The position numbers and the translations under genes were made by a program. A DNA stretch of 60,212 nucleotides from an uncultured Bacilli bacterium (GTDB lineage: Bacteria; Bacillota_I; Bacilli_A; RF39; UBA660): NCBI GenBank assembly GCA_910579535.1, contig CAJTUR010000004.1, forward strand, positions 1-60,212, given 5' to 3'. Shown piece by piece: positions 34,937 to 43,236 of the stretch (position 1 is the stretch's first letter; each line of letters opens with the position of its first letter). The notes under the pieces were generated by a model. It did not search any database and was not told the DNA's origin. It was given only the letters and a program-made list of their open reading frames with translations.

Positions 34937-36361
34937 ATGACAAGCGAAAATAAAAAAATAACCTCTCGAGACGTTGATTTTGCCACATGGTATAACGATA
35001 TTTTGATGAATGCCGATTTAATTGACTACACAAATGTTAAAGGAAGCATGATTATTCGTCCTTATGGCTATGCTATTTGGGAAAACATTCAAAGTATTTT
35101 AGATAAGGAATTTAAACGAACAGGACATAAAAATATTCAAATGCCCATGTTTATTCCCGAAAGTTTATTAAATGTAGAAAAAGAACATGTGGAGGGTTTT
35201 GCTCCTGAAGTCGCTTGGGTAACACAAGGGGGAAGTGAACCCTTAGAAGAAAGAATGTGCGTTCGTCCTACCAGTGAAGTTTTATTTTGTGAGCACTTTA
35301 AAAAAATTATTAAGTCTTATCGGGACTTACCTCTTTTGTATAATCAGTGGTGTACCATCGTTCGTTGGGAAAAAACAACCCGTCCTTTTTTAAGAAGTCG
35401 TGAAATCTTATGGCAAGAAGGACACACAATGCATGAAACGGAACAGGAAGCAAGAGAAGAAACCAAACGTATGTTTAAAATCTATGAAGATTTTCAAAGA
35501 AACGTTTTAGCTCTTCCTGTTATTGTTGGAAGAAAAACAGAAAAAGAAAAATTTTCAGGAGCCGTTGAAACCTACACCATTGAAGCCATGATGTACGATG
35601 GAGTAGCCTTACAAAATGGAACCAGCCATTACTTTGGGCAAGGTTTTGCTTCCGCTTTTGGTATTGAATACTTAAATAAAGAAAACAAGTTAGTCACGCC
35701 ATACCAAACCAGTTGGGGTGTCTCAACACGTATGATAGGAGCTATTATTATGACCCATAGTGATGATCATGGGCTGGTTTTACCACCTAAAATTGCCCCT
35801 ATAAAAGTAGCTATCATTCCAATTGGAACCAATGAAGAAGTCTTAAAAAAAGCAAGTGAAATAAAAGAAAACTTAGAAAAAGAAGGCATCACTTGTCTTT
35901 TAGACGATTCAAGTAAATCCCCAGGCTTTAAATTTGCCGAAGCGGAAGTAAAAGGCTACCCAATTCGTTTAGAAATTGGCATGCGAGACTTAGAAAAAAA
36001 CGTCCTAACCTTAGTTCGAAGAGATACCCTTGAAAAACAAGAAATTCATTTAGATGAAGTAGTGATTGAAGTAAAAGAAAACTTAGAAACAATCCAAGAA
36101 AATCTTTATAACCGCGCTTTAGAAAGAAGAAACGCCATGCTTTACGAAGCAAAAAATTATGATGAATTTAAAGAACTAGCTCAAAATAAATCAGGTTTTA
36201 TAAAAATCAATTGGTGTGGAAAAGAAGCTTGCGAATTAAAAATAAAAGAAGACACAGGTTTAAAATCACGTTGTATTCTGGAAAACGAAGCACCAAACGG
36301 TCCTTGTATTTGTTGTAAAGAAGAAGGAAAACACAAAATTTATTTTGGACGTCAATATTAA
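34937..36361 (+). CDS. proS: prolyl-tRNA synthetase, archaeal/eukaryal type
   Basis: 474 residues: the short ProRS class without the bacterial editing insertion. Motif 1 region (MIIRPYGYAIWENIQ), MCVRPTSEV and motif 2 WEKTTRPFLRSREILWQEGH. C-terminal zinc-like domain with CGKEAC...CILE...CICC, ending in YFGRQY with the terminal Tyr typical of this type. It charges tRNA-Pro. GGTGATA precedes the ATG by 5 bases. In Bacillus ispA follows xseB; here proS takes its place. Confidence 0.95.
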   Translation: MTSENKKITSRDVDFATWYNDILMNADLIDYTNVKGSMIIRPYGYAIWENIQSILDKEFKRTGHKNIQMPMFIPESLLNVEKEHVEGFAPEVAWVTQGGSEPLEERMCVRPTSEVLFCEHFKKIIKSYRDLPLLYNQWCTIVRWEKTTRPFLRSREILWQEGHTMHETEQEAREETKRMFKIYEDFQRNVLALPVIVGRKTEKEKFSGAVETYTIEAMMYDGVALQNGTSHYFGQGFASAFGIEYLNKENKLVTPYQTSWGVSTRMIGAIIMTHSDDHGLVLPPKIAPIKVAIIPIGTNEEVLKKASEIKENLEKEGITCLLDDSSKSPGFKFAEAEVKGYPIRLEIGMRDLEKNVLTLVRRDTLEKQEIHLDEVVIEVKENLETIQENLYNRALERRNAMLYEAKNYDEFKELAQNKSGFIKINWCGKEACELKIKEDTGLKSRCILENEAPNGPCICCKEEGKHKIYFGRQY

Positions 36362-36385
36362 AAAGAAAAGGCAGCCTTTCTTTTT
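36360..36385. terminator. bidirectional terminator between proS and the spoIVFB-like gene
   Basis: AAAAAG(A)AAAGG / CCTTTCTTTTT (36360-36371 and 36375-36385), one bulged A, loop CAG. It serves the convergent operons. Confidence 0.75.
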
Positions 36386-37172
36386 AAATGATTTCAAACT
36401 TAGTCTTTAAAAACTCTTTTTCATGAATGTACTTTTCTTTCTCCTTAAAAAAATGAAGCGTTTCTTTCTTTAAAACATAAGTATCTTGTAAAGCATTGTG
36501 CTCAATTTTTTTGTATGAAAAGCGATGCAAATACCGCTCTAAAAGAAATTTATTCTGAATCAAATTTTTATCACGAAAACTAATCAAGGTCTTGCCAATT
36601 AAAAAGGAAACGATAATATAATTATTTAAATTACATTTTATATTAATCAAAAGAAACACCCCAATAAAAAAACAGGAAATGTAATTCATAACAACCAAAG
36701 AGCGATAAAAAGGTAACCATTTTTGCAACAACAATTGAAGAATTTCTCCGCCATCTAAAGGTCGTATAGGAAGAAGATTAAAAAATAGAATGGATTGATT
36801 ATACATTTGAAACAAAGAAAACGTATTGTCATGAATCCAATTTTTTTTAAATAAAAAATAAAAAACTAAAAACAAAAGAAGCTGGAAGAAAACACCCCCA
36901 AAATAAATAATTAAATCTTTATTAATAGGAGAATTGATGTATTTATTAGTGGTGGTGACACCCCCAAATGGATAGATTTCAATCTTCTCGACTTCATAAG
37001 AAAAAAAGTTTAAAAAAAAGAAATGCCCAAACTCATGTACTACTACAATTAAAAAAATAAGTAAAATATTTTTTATAAAACCCGTTAATAGAAAACTTAA
37101 AAAAATCAAATACGTTAAAGAATTAATTTTAAACTTAGGAAAGATAGTTTTCATAACCAATATTTTTTCCAT
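36384..37172 (-). CDS. spoIVFB: SpoIVFB-like M50 intramembrane metalloprotease
   Basis: 262 residues with about six membrane segments. The zinc motif is VVVHEFGHFF (about 41-50) and the second site LLPIRPLDGGEIL supplies the Asp ligand; PFGGVT follows HExxH as in SpoIVFB. SpoIVFB cuts pro-SigK in sporulating Bacillota. Here its neighbours are SpoIVFA-, MreC/MreD- and RadC-like genes, as in Bacillus. The start is uncertain: ATG 37172 has GAGG touching it, and ATG 37154 lacks a clear site. It overlaps the upstream gene by 38 bases. A non-sporulation site-2 protease is the alternative. Confidence 0.8.
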   Translation of the reverse strand: MEKILVMKTIFPKFKINSLTYLIFLSFLLTGFIKNILLIFLIVVVHEFGHFFFLNFFSYEVEKIEIYPFGGVTTTNKYINSPINKDLIIYFGGVFFQLLLFLVFYFLFKKNWIHDNTFSLFQMYNQSILFFNLLPIRPLDGGEILQLLLQKWLPFYRSLVVMNYISCFFIGVFLLINIKCNLNNYIIVSFLIGKTLISFRDKNLIQNKFLLERYLHRFSYKKIEHNALQDTYVLKKETLHFFKEKEKYIHEKEFLKTKFEII

Positions 37173-37764
37173 CCTCTATAAAGGTAAGAATCGGCTTATT
37201 TTCTTTAAACTGACCAATAATGGTATTTTTCTCAACATAATCATAAATCGTTCCATTAAAATTTTCTAAATTAGAATACCAAATATCTGTGCCATCAATC
37301 CCTTGAACAATCACCGTTTTTCCTAAGTTTTCTTTTTCACCAATAAAAACAATAATTCCGCTTTCTAAATAGTTAAAAGCATTTGTATTTAAAGTTAATA
37401 AATAAGAATGATCAAGATAAGGAGTAATTTTATCGGTTAGCGTTTCCTTAGAGTCAAAAACAGGAGTAGTTTTAGCAACTTTATCGGGCAAAATATCTCC
37501 AAAATACTTTGCATAGAGATTGTTAATCTCTGTAAATTTCAAATTTTCTTTAAAAAAAGAATGATTAAAACGAATGAGATTTTCATCGCTAATATTAATA
37601 TAAATAGCAAAAGCCAAAACCAAAATCACACTCAAAAGCGTTCGTGTAAACAACTGACTAATGTATTTCGATTGATTCGGATTACTCTTTTTTTTCTTAT
37701 TATTAAAAACAAGAGAATTTCTTTTATTTTTAATACGATTTTTAATCGTCATATACTCATCCAT
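37135..37764 (-). CDS. spoIVFA: SpoIVFA-like protein (degenerate M23 domain)
   Basis: 209 residues: a basic cytosolic start, one membrane segment (about 35-52, LLSVILVLAFAIYIN) and an outside part ending in a LytM/M23-like beta domain (VIVQGIDGTDIWYSNLENF, then IIGQFKENKPILTFIEDGK). The zinc ligands of active M23 peptidases are absent, as in SpoIVFA. SpoIVFA holds and inhibits SpoIVFB until SpoIVB cleaves it. Position directly upstream of the protease gene supports the call. The ribosome site is AAGGTGAG. Confidence 0.72.
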   Translation of the reverse strand: MDEYMTIKNRIKNKRNSLVFNNKKKKSNPNQSKYISQLFTRTLLSVILVLAFAIYINISDENLIRFNHSFFKENLKFTEINNLYAKYFGDILPDKVAKTTPVFDSKETLTDKITPYLDHSYLLTLNTNAFNYLESGIIVFIGEKENLGKTVIVQGIDGTDIWYSNLENFNGTIYDYVEKNTIIGQFKENKPILTFIEDGKNIGYENYLS

Positions 37765-37775
37765 ATTTTCTCACC

Positions 37776-38156
37776 TTAGTAATGGTATGACAAAGAGTTG
37801 GATTTTAGACATTCAATTCGAAGAAAAAGTAAATCAATAAAAAAACCCCAAATATTAAATTCTAATTTTTGAAATAAAACAAAAACAAAAAGATGGTAGA
37901 GAACAAAAAGAAGACAAAAACGAAGCACAAGATAATAAAAAGAATGGGGAAGTTTAATAAAACGATTAAAAAAATGAAGCACTAAGAAGATAAAAAAATA
38001 GCGCAAATGAAAAGATAAAAGAAAGTCAATCATCAGAATCCAGATAAAAAAAAATTTAAAATCACGCTTTTCTAAAAGAGGAAGAAGGCAAAGATTGGTT
38101 TTAAAAGGGGTAAAATTATAAAAACAAATATCCAAAAGAAAATGAAGGTAAATCAT
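37776..38156 (-). CDS. mreD: MreD-like membrane protein
   Basis: 126 residues, nearly all hydrophobic, with about four membrane segments; shorter than usual MreD (about 160). Sequence alone is weak evidence, but the ATGA overlap with mreC and the order mreC-mreD-spoIVFA-spoIVFB fit. MreD works with MreC and the MreB cytoskeleton in side-wall synthesis. Confidence 0.65.
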   Translation of the reverse strand: MIYLHFLLDICFYNFTPFKTNLCLLPLLEKRDFKFFFIWILMIDFLLSFHLRYFFIFLVLHFFNRFIKLPHSFYYLVLRFCLLFVLYHLFVFVLFQKLEFNIWGFFIDLLFLRIECLKSNSLSYHY

Positions 38157-38821
38157 GAGTCACCTCTTAAATCCGTAATAATACTAATATAGTTTAAATC
38201 ATCAAAATGAACCGAAGGCTTAATTTTCAAGCGATGTTCAATCTGATAACGATCGGTTTCAATCGATTCAATTGAACCAATTAGCACATTTTCTGGATAA
38301 AGCGATAAATCACTTGTATACACTTGATCACCTATTGAAAGCGTATCACCAACTTTAATTCCTTCAACATAAAGTTCACGATTTTTACACTTCAATATGC
38401 CATAACTATCGTTTATTTTAACTGAAATAGACGTTTCATTATTTAAAAGAAGACGAACATGACTACTATGCTTATTGGTTTTAGAGACAACGCCCACAAG
38501 ACCTAAATCATTAATAACCAAATGATTTTTTTTTATATGGTCTTCTTCTCCTTTATAAATTATAATTTCATCTGACAACTGATACAGATTATGAATTAAA
38601 ATTTTAGAAGGTTCAATAGAATAGGGAATTGAATCCAAATAGCCATACGAATGGAGGAGTTCCTGTTCTTTTTTTTCTAAAGTGGTGTTTCTAGCATAAG
38701 TTACCATTTCTAATTCCGCCAGATAAAATTCTTTAGCGTACAAAAAATGATAGACTTCTTCTTTTAAAAGAAACGAGATAAAAATAAGAAGATAGAGAAG
38801 ATTTTTTCCTTTTTTAGTCAT
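38153..38821 (-). CDS. mreC: rod shape-determining protein MreC
   Basis: 222 residues, short for MreC. N-terminal membrane anchor (about 7-25), a brief helical stretch, and the two beta domains (LVINDLGLVGVVSKTNKHSSHVRLL; GDTLSIGDQVYTSDLSLYPE; IGSIESIETDRY). Scaffold for the elongation machinery. mreB, normally just upstream, is missing here between radC and mreC. Confidence 0.9.
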   Translation of the reverse strand: MTKKGKNLLYLLIFISFLLKEEVYHFLYAKEFYLAELEMVTYARNTTLEKKEQELLHSYGYLDSIPYSIEPSKILIHNLYQLSDEIIIYKGEEDHIKKNHLVINDLGLVGVVSKTNKHSSHVRLLLNNETSISVKINDSYGILKCKNRELYVEGIKVGDTLSIGDQVYTSDLSLYPENVLIGSIESIETDRYQIEHRLKIKPSVHFDDLNYISIITDLRGDS

Positions 38822-38861
38822 CGTCTTTCACCTACTAGTAGTATGGCTCAATTTTTTAAAA

Positions 38862-39542
38862 TTAAAGCATTTCATGGTCAAAAAAACTAAAATAATGGGT
38901 ATCACCAATAATTAAATGGTCCATTAAGGGGATTTTTAAAAGAAGACCAATTTCTTTAATTTGATGGGTAAACTCGATATCTTCTTGGCTAGGCATCACA
39001 TCATTAGTAGGGTGATTATGAATCAAAACAATTTTGACCGCACTATTTTTTATCGCCGCATTAAAAATTTCTCTTGGATGCGTAATGCTTTTATTTTGTG
39101 TGCCTATAAAAATCGTTTCATAATGAATCATTTGATTTTTGGTATTTAAAAACACACAAAAAAGTTTTTCCTGTTTACTATTTAAAATCTGTAAACGAAA
39201 AAACTGATAAATCTCTTCCGCATTGATAAATTTCTTTTTCTTAGAAGAAGAAGGGAGCGTCAACCGTTTACCTAATTCAATTGAAGCCAGTAACGTCACC
39301 GCTTTTGCTTCTTTAATTCCTTTAATTTTTATTAAATCTTGATAAGTTATACTATTTAATTCATAAAAAGAAGGAAGCGTTTTAATAAAACGAATAGCTA
39401 AATCTTTCACTGATTCTTCTTTATTACCTGTTTTTAAAATAATAGCAATCAACTCTTCATTCGATAAAGAAAAAACACCTCTTTGTTTTAGCTTCTCTCT
39501 AGGTCTTTCATCTATTGGTAAATCTTTAATTCGATAAGACAT
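38862..39542 (-). CDS. radC: RadC-family JAB1/MPN-domain protein
   Basis: 226 residues. An N-terminal helix-hairpin-helix part (LIKIKGIKEAKAVTLLASIELG) and a JAMM metalloprotease-like domain with the ligand motif HNHPTNDVMPSQED. Function in vivo is not settled despite the name. It overlaps the upstream SPOR gene by 17 bases and lies between spoIIB-like and mreC genes as in Bacillus. Confidence 0.92.
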   Translation of the reverse strand: MSYRIKDLPIDERPREKLKQRGVFSLSNEELIAIILKTGNKEESVKDLAIRFIKTLPSFYELNSITYQDLIKIKGIKEAKAVTLLASIELGKRLTLPSSSKKKKFINAEEIYQFFRLQILNSKQEKLFCVFLNTKNQMIHYETIFIGTQNKSITHPREIFNAAIKNSAVKIVLIHNHPTNDVMPSQEDIEFTHQIKEIGLLLKIPLMDHLIIGDTHYFSFFDHEML

Positions 39543-39963
39543 CTGGCAACGTCTCCAATGTATTTTTGATAATAGCTTCGTAACTTTCTTCTTTTGCTTG
39601 TTTTAAGAATTCATCAAAAGGACCTATTTTACCCAATATGGCTTCTGAAACATCAATTTCTTTAATATAATAGTTGTATTTTAACTCATCAAAATAGCTT
39701 TTTAAAAGCGTTTTATTAGTTAAAGTCGCCCCAATAAATACTCGATAATAGTCTTTGTCCTTTAAAATTCTTGTAACAGGAAACTGTTGACTTAAATTCA
39801 TTGCATTTTGTTCATTTTTAAAAACACCCACTTGAAAAACAAAAAGGGTATTTTTATTTTTTGCCTCCGCTTTTTCTTTAATATTTAAGAAAAAAAGTGT
39901 AGCTAGAAGCGTACCCAACAAACAAGAAAAAAGAACGATTTTAAGATTTTTTTTCAAATCCAT
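39526..39963 (-). CDS. SPOR-domain membrane protein (SpoIIB-like)
   Basis: 145 residues with an N-terminal membrane anchor (about 9-27) and one SPOR-type domain (VFQVGVFKNEQNAMNLSQQF, then DKDYYRVFIGAT) that would bind denuded peptidoglycan. Bacillus SpoIIB occupies the same place, upstream of maf-radC, but is longer, so I give no symbol. An AGGTG ribosome site precedes the ATG. First gene of the minus-strand block ending at 36384. Confidence 0.72.
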   Translation of the reverse strand: MDLKKNLKIVLFSCLLGTLLATLFFLNIKEKAEAKNKNTLFVFQVGVFKNEQNAMNLSQQFPVTRILKDKDYYRVFIGATLTNKTLLKSYFDELKYNYYIKEIDVSEAILGKIGPFDEFLKQAKEESYEAIIKNTLETLPDVLSN

Positions 39964-40014
39964 TCACCTCTTAAAGAGAGTTTAACAAAAAGAAACTAAA
40001 AAAAATGTCGAATA

Positions 40015-40043
40015 AAAAAGAAGGCTAATTTTTTTCGCCTTCT
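40015..40043 (-). terminator. terminator of the spoIVB-like gene
   Basis: Minus strand AGAAGGC / GCCTTCT (40043-40037 and 40025-40019) followed by T; it overlaps the stop codon. Confidence 0.7.
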
Positions 40044-41002
40044 TCTAACATGGTAGTAATAAAGATTCCATAACCCGTTTGAACTTTATCTACCACAACA
40101 TGAGTCACCGCTCCAATAATTTTATTATTTTGAATAATTGGGCTTCCACTCATTCCTTGCACGACTCCTCCTGTTTCTTTTAAAAGTTTTTCGTCAGTAA
40201 TTTCAAAAGAAATATTTTTAATTTTATTGTATTCATTAATTTTGGTAATATTAATTTCAAATTCTTCGACGACGTTATCCGATAAAACAGTTAAAATCGT
40301 TGCTTTTCCTATTTTTACTTCCTCTTTACTGGCCACTTCAAAGGTTTGACTATCAGGTAGATTCTTGGTGTATTTTCCAAAAAGACCAAATTCGGTGTTT
40401 TTATAAATGGTACCATAGACATCTTTCGGATTAAAATTAGCTTTCTTTTCTCCAGGTGTTCCATTCGTACTTTTATTAATCCCCGTAATGGTACTATTAA
40501 AAATGGTTCCTGTTTTGACTTCAATTTTTTTATTGGTATTTGCTTCAATAATCTCATGACCTAAAGAACCAAAAATTTTTGTTTCAGGGTCAATATACGT
40601 TAAGGTTCCAATACCAGTGATACTGTCTTTAACATATAAGCCTGTTTTATAAGTTTCATCTTGTTTGACAAGGGTTAAAGTCGATTTTTTTTCTTCATTG
40701 TTTCTTAGAATGGTTAAAGAAACACTTTCACCTTCCATATTCTCTTCAATCGCCTTCGTAAGTTCATTGATGGTTTCAACAGGAGTTTCATTGACTTTAA
40801 GAATTGAATCTCCCACTTGAATCGCTGGGTTACTTTGCACTAGTGTTCCATTAACTTTGTAAAAACCAACAACCAACACACCTTGACTATGAATATTAAT
40901 ACCAATGTTGTCTCCTCCAACAAGAATTCGATCGGAATACGCTAAGGCGACATTCGGAAATAAAAATAGTAAATTTAATAACAACATACTTATTTTTTTC
41001 AT
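40025..41002 (-). CDS. spoIVB: SpoIVB-like S55 serine peptidase with PDZ domain
   Basis: 325 residues: signal anchor (about 1-22), a PDZ domain (about 38-120, VQVGDSILKVNETPVETINE) and the S55 peptidase domain with SLGHEI (His) and VVQGMSGSPIIQNNKIIGAVTH (catalytic Ser). In Bacillus, SpoIVB is secreted from the forespore and cleaves SpoIVFA to release SpoIVFB. The candidate partners are encoded just downstream. Minus-strand promoter candidate TTTATT-17-TATACT ends near 41025. AGGTG precedes the ATG. Confidence 0.88.
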   Translation of the reverse strand: MKKISMLLLNLLFLFPNVALAYSDRILVGGDNIGINIHSQGVLVVGFYKVNGTLVQSNPAIQVGDSILKVNETPVETINELTKAIEENMEGESVSLTILRNNEEKKSTLTLVKQDETYKTGLYVKDSITGIGTLTYIDPETKIFGSLGHEIIEANTNKKIEVKTGTIFNSTITGINKSTNGTPGEKKANFNPKDVYGTIYKNTEFGLFGKYTKNLPDSQTFEVASKEEVKIGKATILTVLSDNVVEEFEINITKINEYNKIKNISFEITDEKLLKETGGVVQGMSGSPIIQNNKIIGAVTHVVVDKVQTGYGIFITTMLEEGEKN

Positions 41003-41108
41003 CTTTTCAACACCTCATGCTTAGTATATGAAGAAGCAAGTAAGAAATAAAAACAATAATTGGTAACAACCAAAAAATGGTAAAGATAGACGGACTATTT
41101 TTAATCAA

Positions 41109-41123
41109 TGATAATAATTATCA
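41109..41123. promoter_or_regulatory. Fur-box-like palindrome (7-1-7)
   Basis: TGATAATAATTATCA is a perfect 7-1-7 inverted repeat identical to the B. subtilis Fur consensus (TGATAATNATTATCA). It lies between the divergent spoIVB-like gene and the gene at 41209, 26 bases upstream of a -35 box. Confidence 0.65.
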
Positions 41124-41149
41124 CCTAGACTATTATGCGATAGATAAGG

Positions 41150-41178
41150 TTGACAAAAAGTGTTGTTTTTACTATAAT
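41150..41178 (+). promoter_or_regulatory. consensus SigA promoter
   Basis: TTGACA (41150-41155), 17-base spacer, TATAAT (41173-41178): a full match to consensus, driving the two-gene unit 41209-43055. Confidence 0.9.
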
Positions 41179-41208
41179 ATTAGCAATTAAAATTAAAAGG
41201 GGGAAAAT

Positions 41209-42174
41209 ATGAACAAATTGATAGAAATATGTCGAGAAGCGGCACAGGCATCAACTGATTTTGAAATTACAAACGATGAATTAAAAAGAAAATATTTACT
41301 TTATAATATAAAACTATATAATTCAATTGTTAAAAAAGTAAAAGGAAATCGTGGCTCTTTTGGTACAGGTTATCCTTTTTATGCTTTGAATAAAAATTTA
41401 GAGGGAACATTACCAATTATTGATGAGCAACTTCAATATAATAATAAACTAATAAAATCTGTTGAAAAAACAGATAGAACGACTTGGACATGTGCTTATT
41501 GCTTAGCAAAATATGGAGAAAAAATGCCAGATTTAAAACAAGTGTGTAAGCCATGTTTATGGATGGAAGATGAACTAAAACCAAGGAAAGTCTTGAATAG
41601 ACTTCCAGATGTGGATATGTGGATGGTTTGTGATAATGAAAATGTTGAAACAGCTAAAAAAGAGTTAATTAAATTATTTGCTGAAAATAGCATTTCATCT
41701 TCTGATATTGATCCAGTTAAAACAATAGAGGATGTCATAGAAATCGTTCGCCAATTAAAGAGTGGGGGGGGGGTTATACCTACTAAAACTTTACCAATGG
41801 ATGCCCATATTATAGAATACGCGACTATTTATTCATTAATTGCCCAAGTTCCAGAAATTTTAAAAAAAGCCTCCAGTAATAGAGAAGTGCCTTATTTGCC
41901 TATACATCCTATATCTTATAGAAAAGACTGGCAGCATGATGATGAACCTTATAATTTTATTTATGACTTTCTTTCAGCTTTTACAGAATTTGATTTTGAT
42001 CCCGAATTAAAAAAATTGTTGGATAAAAGTCGAAATATGGTTGCAAACAGTTATACTTTTGAACAACTCTATACTTATCTCATCGCTTCCGCTCAAGAAT
42101 CAAATATAAGAAGATTCAGAACTTTGGAGCTAAAAGATAGATTTAAAGAAAGGATTGATTCATGGAAAAAGTAG
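41209..42174 (+). CDS. unknown zinc-ribbon protein with an in-frame G10 tract
   Basis: 321 residues, soluble. Two CxxC pairs (CAYC at 95-98, CKPC at 113-116) should form a zinc ribbon; LPDVDMWMVCDN (about 130-141) resembles the acidic strand of nucleotidyltransferases, a speculative reading. A run of ten G (41764-41773) encodes Gly186-188. One-base slippage there would cut off the last 130 residues. The gene has a consensus promoter, a possible Fur box upstream and AAAAGGGGG before the ATG. It overlaps the following PHP phosphoesterase gene by 13 bases. Not recognised. Confidence 0.6.
   Translation: MNKLIEICREAAQASTDFEITNDELKRKYLLYNIKLYNSIVKKVKGNRGSFGTGYPFYALNKNLEGTLPIIDEQLQYNNKLIKSVEKTDRTTWTCAYCLAKYGEKMPDLKQVCKPCLWMEDELKPRKVLNRLPDVDMWMVCDNENVETAKKELIKLFAENSISSSDIDPVKTIEDVIEIVRQLKSGGGVIPTKTLPMDAHIIEYATIYSLIAQVPEILKKASSNREVPYLPIHPISYRKDWQHDDEPYNFIYDFLSAFTEFDFDPELKKLLDKSRNMVANSYTFEQLYTYLIASAQESNIRRFRTLELKDRFKERIDSWKK
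41764..41773 (+). repeat. homopolymer G10 tract
   Basis: Ten consecutive G inside the zinc-ribbon gene, in frame at this length; same length as the tract at 11620. Confidence 0.9.
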
Positions 42175-43055
42175 ATTTACATATTCATTCAACACTGTCT
42201 GATGGAGTTTTAACACCAAAAGAAATTATCGACGAAGCTGTTAAAAATGGTGTAAGCGTTATTGCCATCGCGGATCATGATAGCATAGACGCTTATACTA
42301 AAGACTTTTATAATTATGCTAAAGAAAAGGGAATAAAAATAATAAATGCTGTGGAGATTTCTACTAAAACTGAAAAAGCGGGTATTCATGTTTTAGGATA
42401 TAATTTCAATATAGAGGATACTTCATTAAAAGAAAAATTAAATATTTTAAAAAATACTAGACACGAATATTTAAATAATGTTGCAAAAAAATTAAAAGAA
42501 TTAAATTATTTTTTAGAAATAAAAGAGTTAGAAAAAATTGAAGCTGTGACCAAAGCTCATATCGCTTTGAATGTTATTAATCATCCTAAAAATGCTGATT
42601 TATTATTAAAACAATTTGGTCATATTCCTAATAAAGGAGAATTTATTGAAACTATTATGAATGAAGGCTGTCCAGCTTATGTGAAAAAAAATACTATTAC
42701 TCCTCAAGAAGCCTCTAAAATTATAAAAGAAGCTGGAGGGAAAGTTGTATTAGCTCATCCAGTCGCTTACGAATATGAAGATAATTTGAGTGAAGAGACT
42801 ATAGCTAATTTAGTAACTGATATGAAAGCAGATGGAATCGAAGCTTATTATATTTATGTAGATAGAAATAATAATAAAATTGATGAAATTAAAAAATGGA
42901 AAAATTTTGCTGATCAAAATAAATTATTAGTTACCATAGGCTCAGATTTTCACAACGAAGATGGAATTCGACCTCAAATTGGCTTAATCAATGAAATATT
43001 AAATTTAAACGAAGAGACCATAAATAATATAATAGAAAAAATTTTAAATGAATAA
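42162..43055 (+). CDS. PHP-domain phosphoesterase (RNase AM/RnmA type)
   Basis: 297 residues. PHP metal motifs: VDLHIHSTLSDGVLTP (4-19), IADHDSID, NAVEIST, VLAHPVAYE and TIGSDFHNE. The single-domain size fits the nucleoside 3',5'-bisphosphate phosphatase / 5'-3' exoribonuclease group. Translation is coupled to the zinc-ribbon gene by a 13-base overlap with AAAGGA before the ATG, suggesting a joint function in nucleotide or RNA processing (inferred). Confidence 0.85.
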   Translation: MEKVDLHIHSTLSDGVLTPKEIIDEAVKNGVSVIAIADHDSIDAYTKDFYNYAKEKGIKIINAVEISTKTEKAGIHVLGYNFNIEDTSLKEKLNILKNTRHEYLNNVAKKLKELNYFLEIKELEKIEAVTKAHIALNVINHPKNADLLLKQFGHIPNKGEFIETIMNEGCPAYVKKNTITPQEASKIIKEAGGKVVLAHPVAYEYEDNLSEETIANLVTDMKADGIEAYYIYVDRNNNKIDEIKKWKNFADQNKLLVTIGSDFHNEDGIRPQIGLINEILNLNEETINNIIEKILNE

Positions 43056-43108
43056 TTAGGAGTCTTTTTAGCCGAATAGACTTTAAACGATTTCTTAGAA
43101 ATAAAAAA

Positions 43109-43137
43109 TTGACAAGAAACCGCATCTTTGATAGAAT
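43109..43137 (+). promoter_or_regulatory. SigA promoter of rplU-prp-rpmA
   Basis: TTGACA (43109-43114), 17-base spacer, TAGAAT (43132-43137), with a leader of about 93 bases before rplU. Confidence 0.8.
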
Positions 43138-43143
43138 TAAACA

Positions 43144-43230
43144 TGTTTAAAGGAGCTTTCCTTGAAACCGCTTGGAAAAGGTTAAAAAACAAGAGTTACC
43201 TTAACAGCGCGTCTTAATAATAAAGGAGGT
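43144..43230 (+). ncRNA. L21 leader candidate (autoregulatory mRNA leader)
   Basis: Bacillota rplU transcripts usually carry a structured L21 leader. This one has the expected length and small stems GGA/TCC (43152-43161) and AAGGT/ACCTT (43178-43182 with 43198-43202), ending at the AAAGGAGG ribosome site. It is the only long leader among the housekeeping genes here. Identity is inferred from position and stems. Confidence 0.55.
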
Positions 43231-43236
43231 ATGAAA

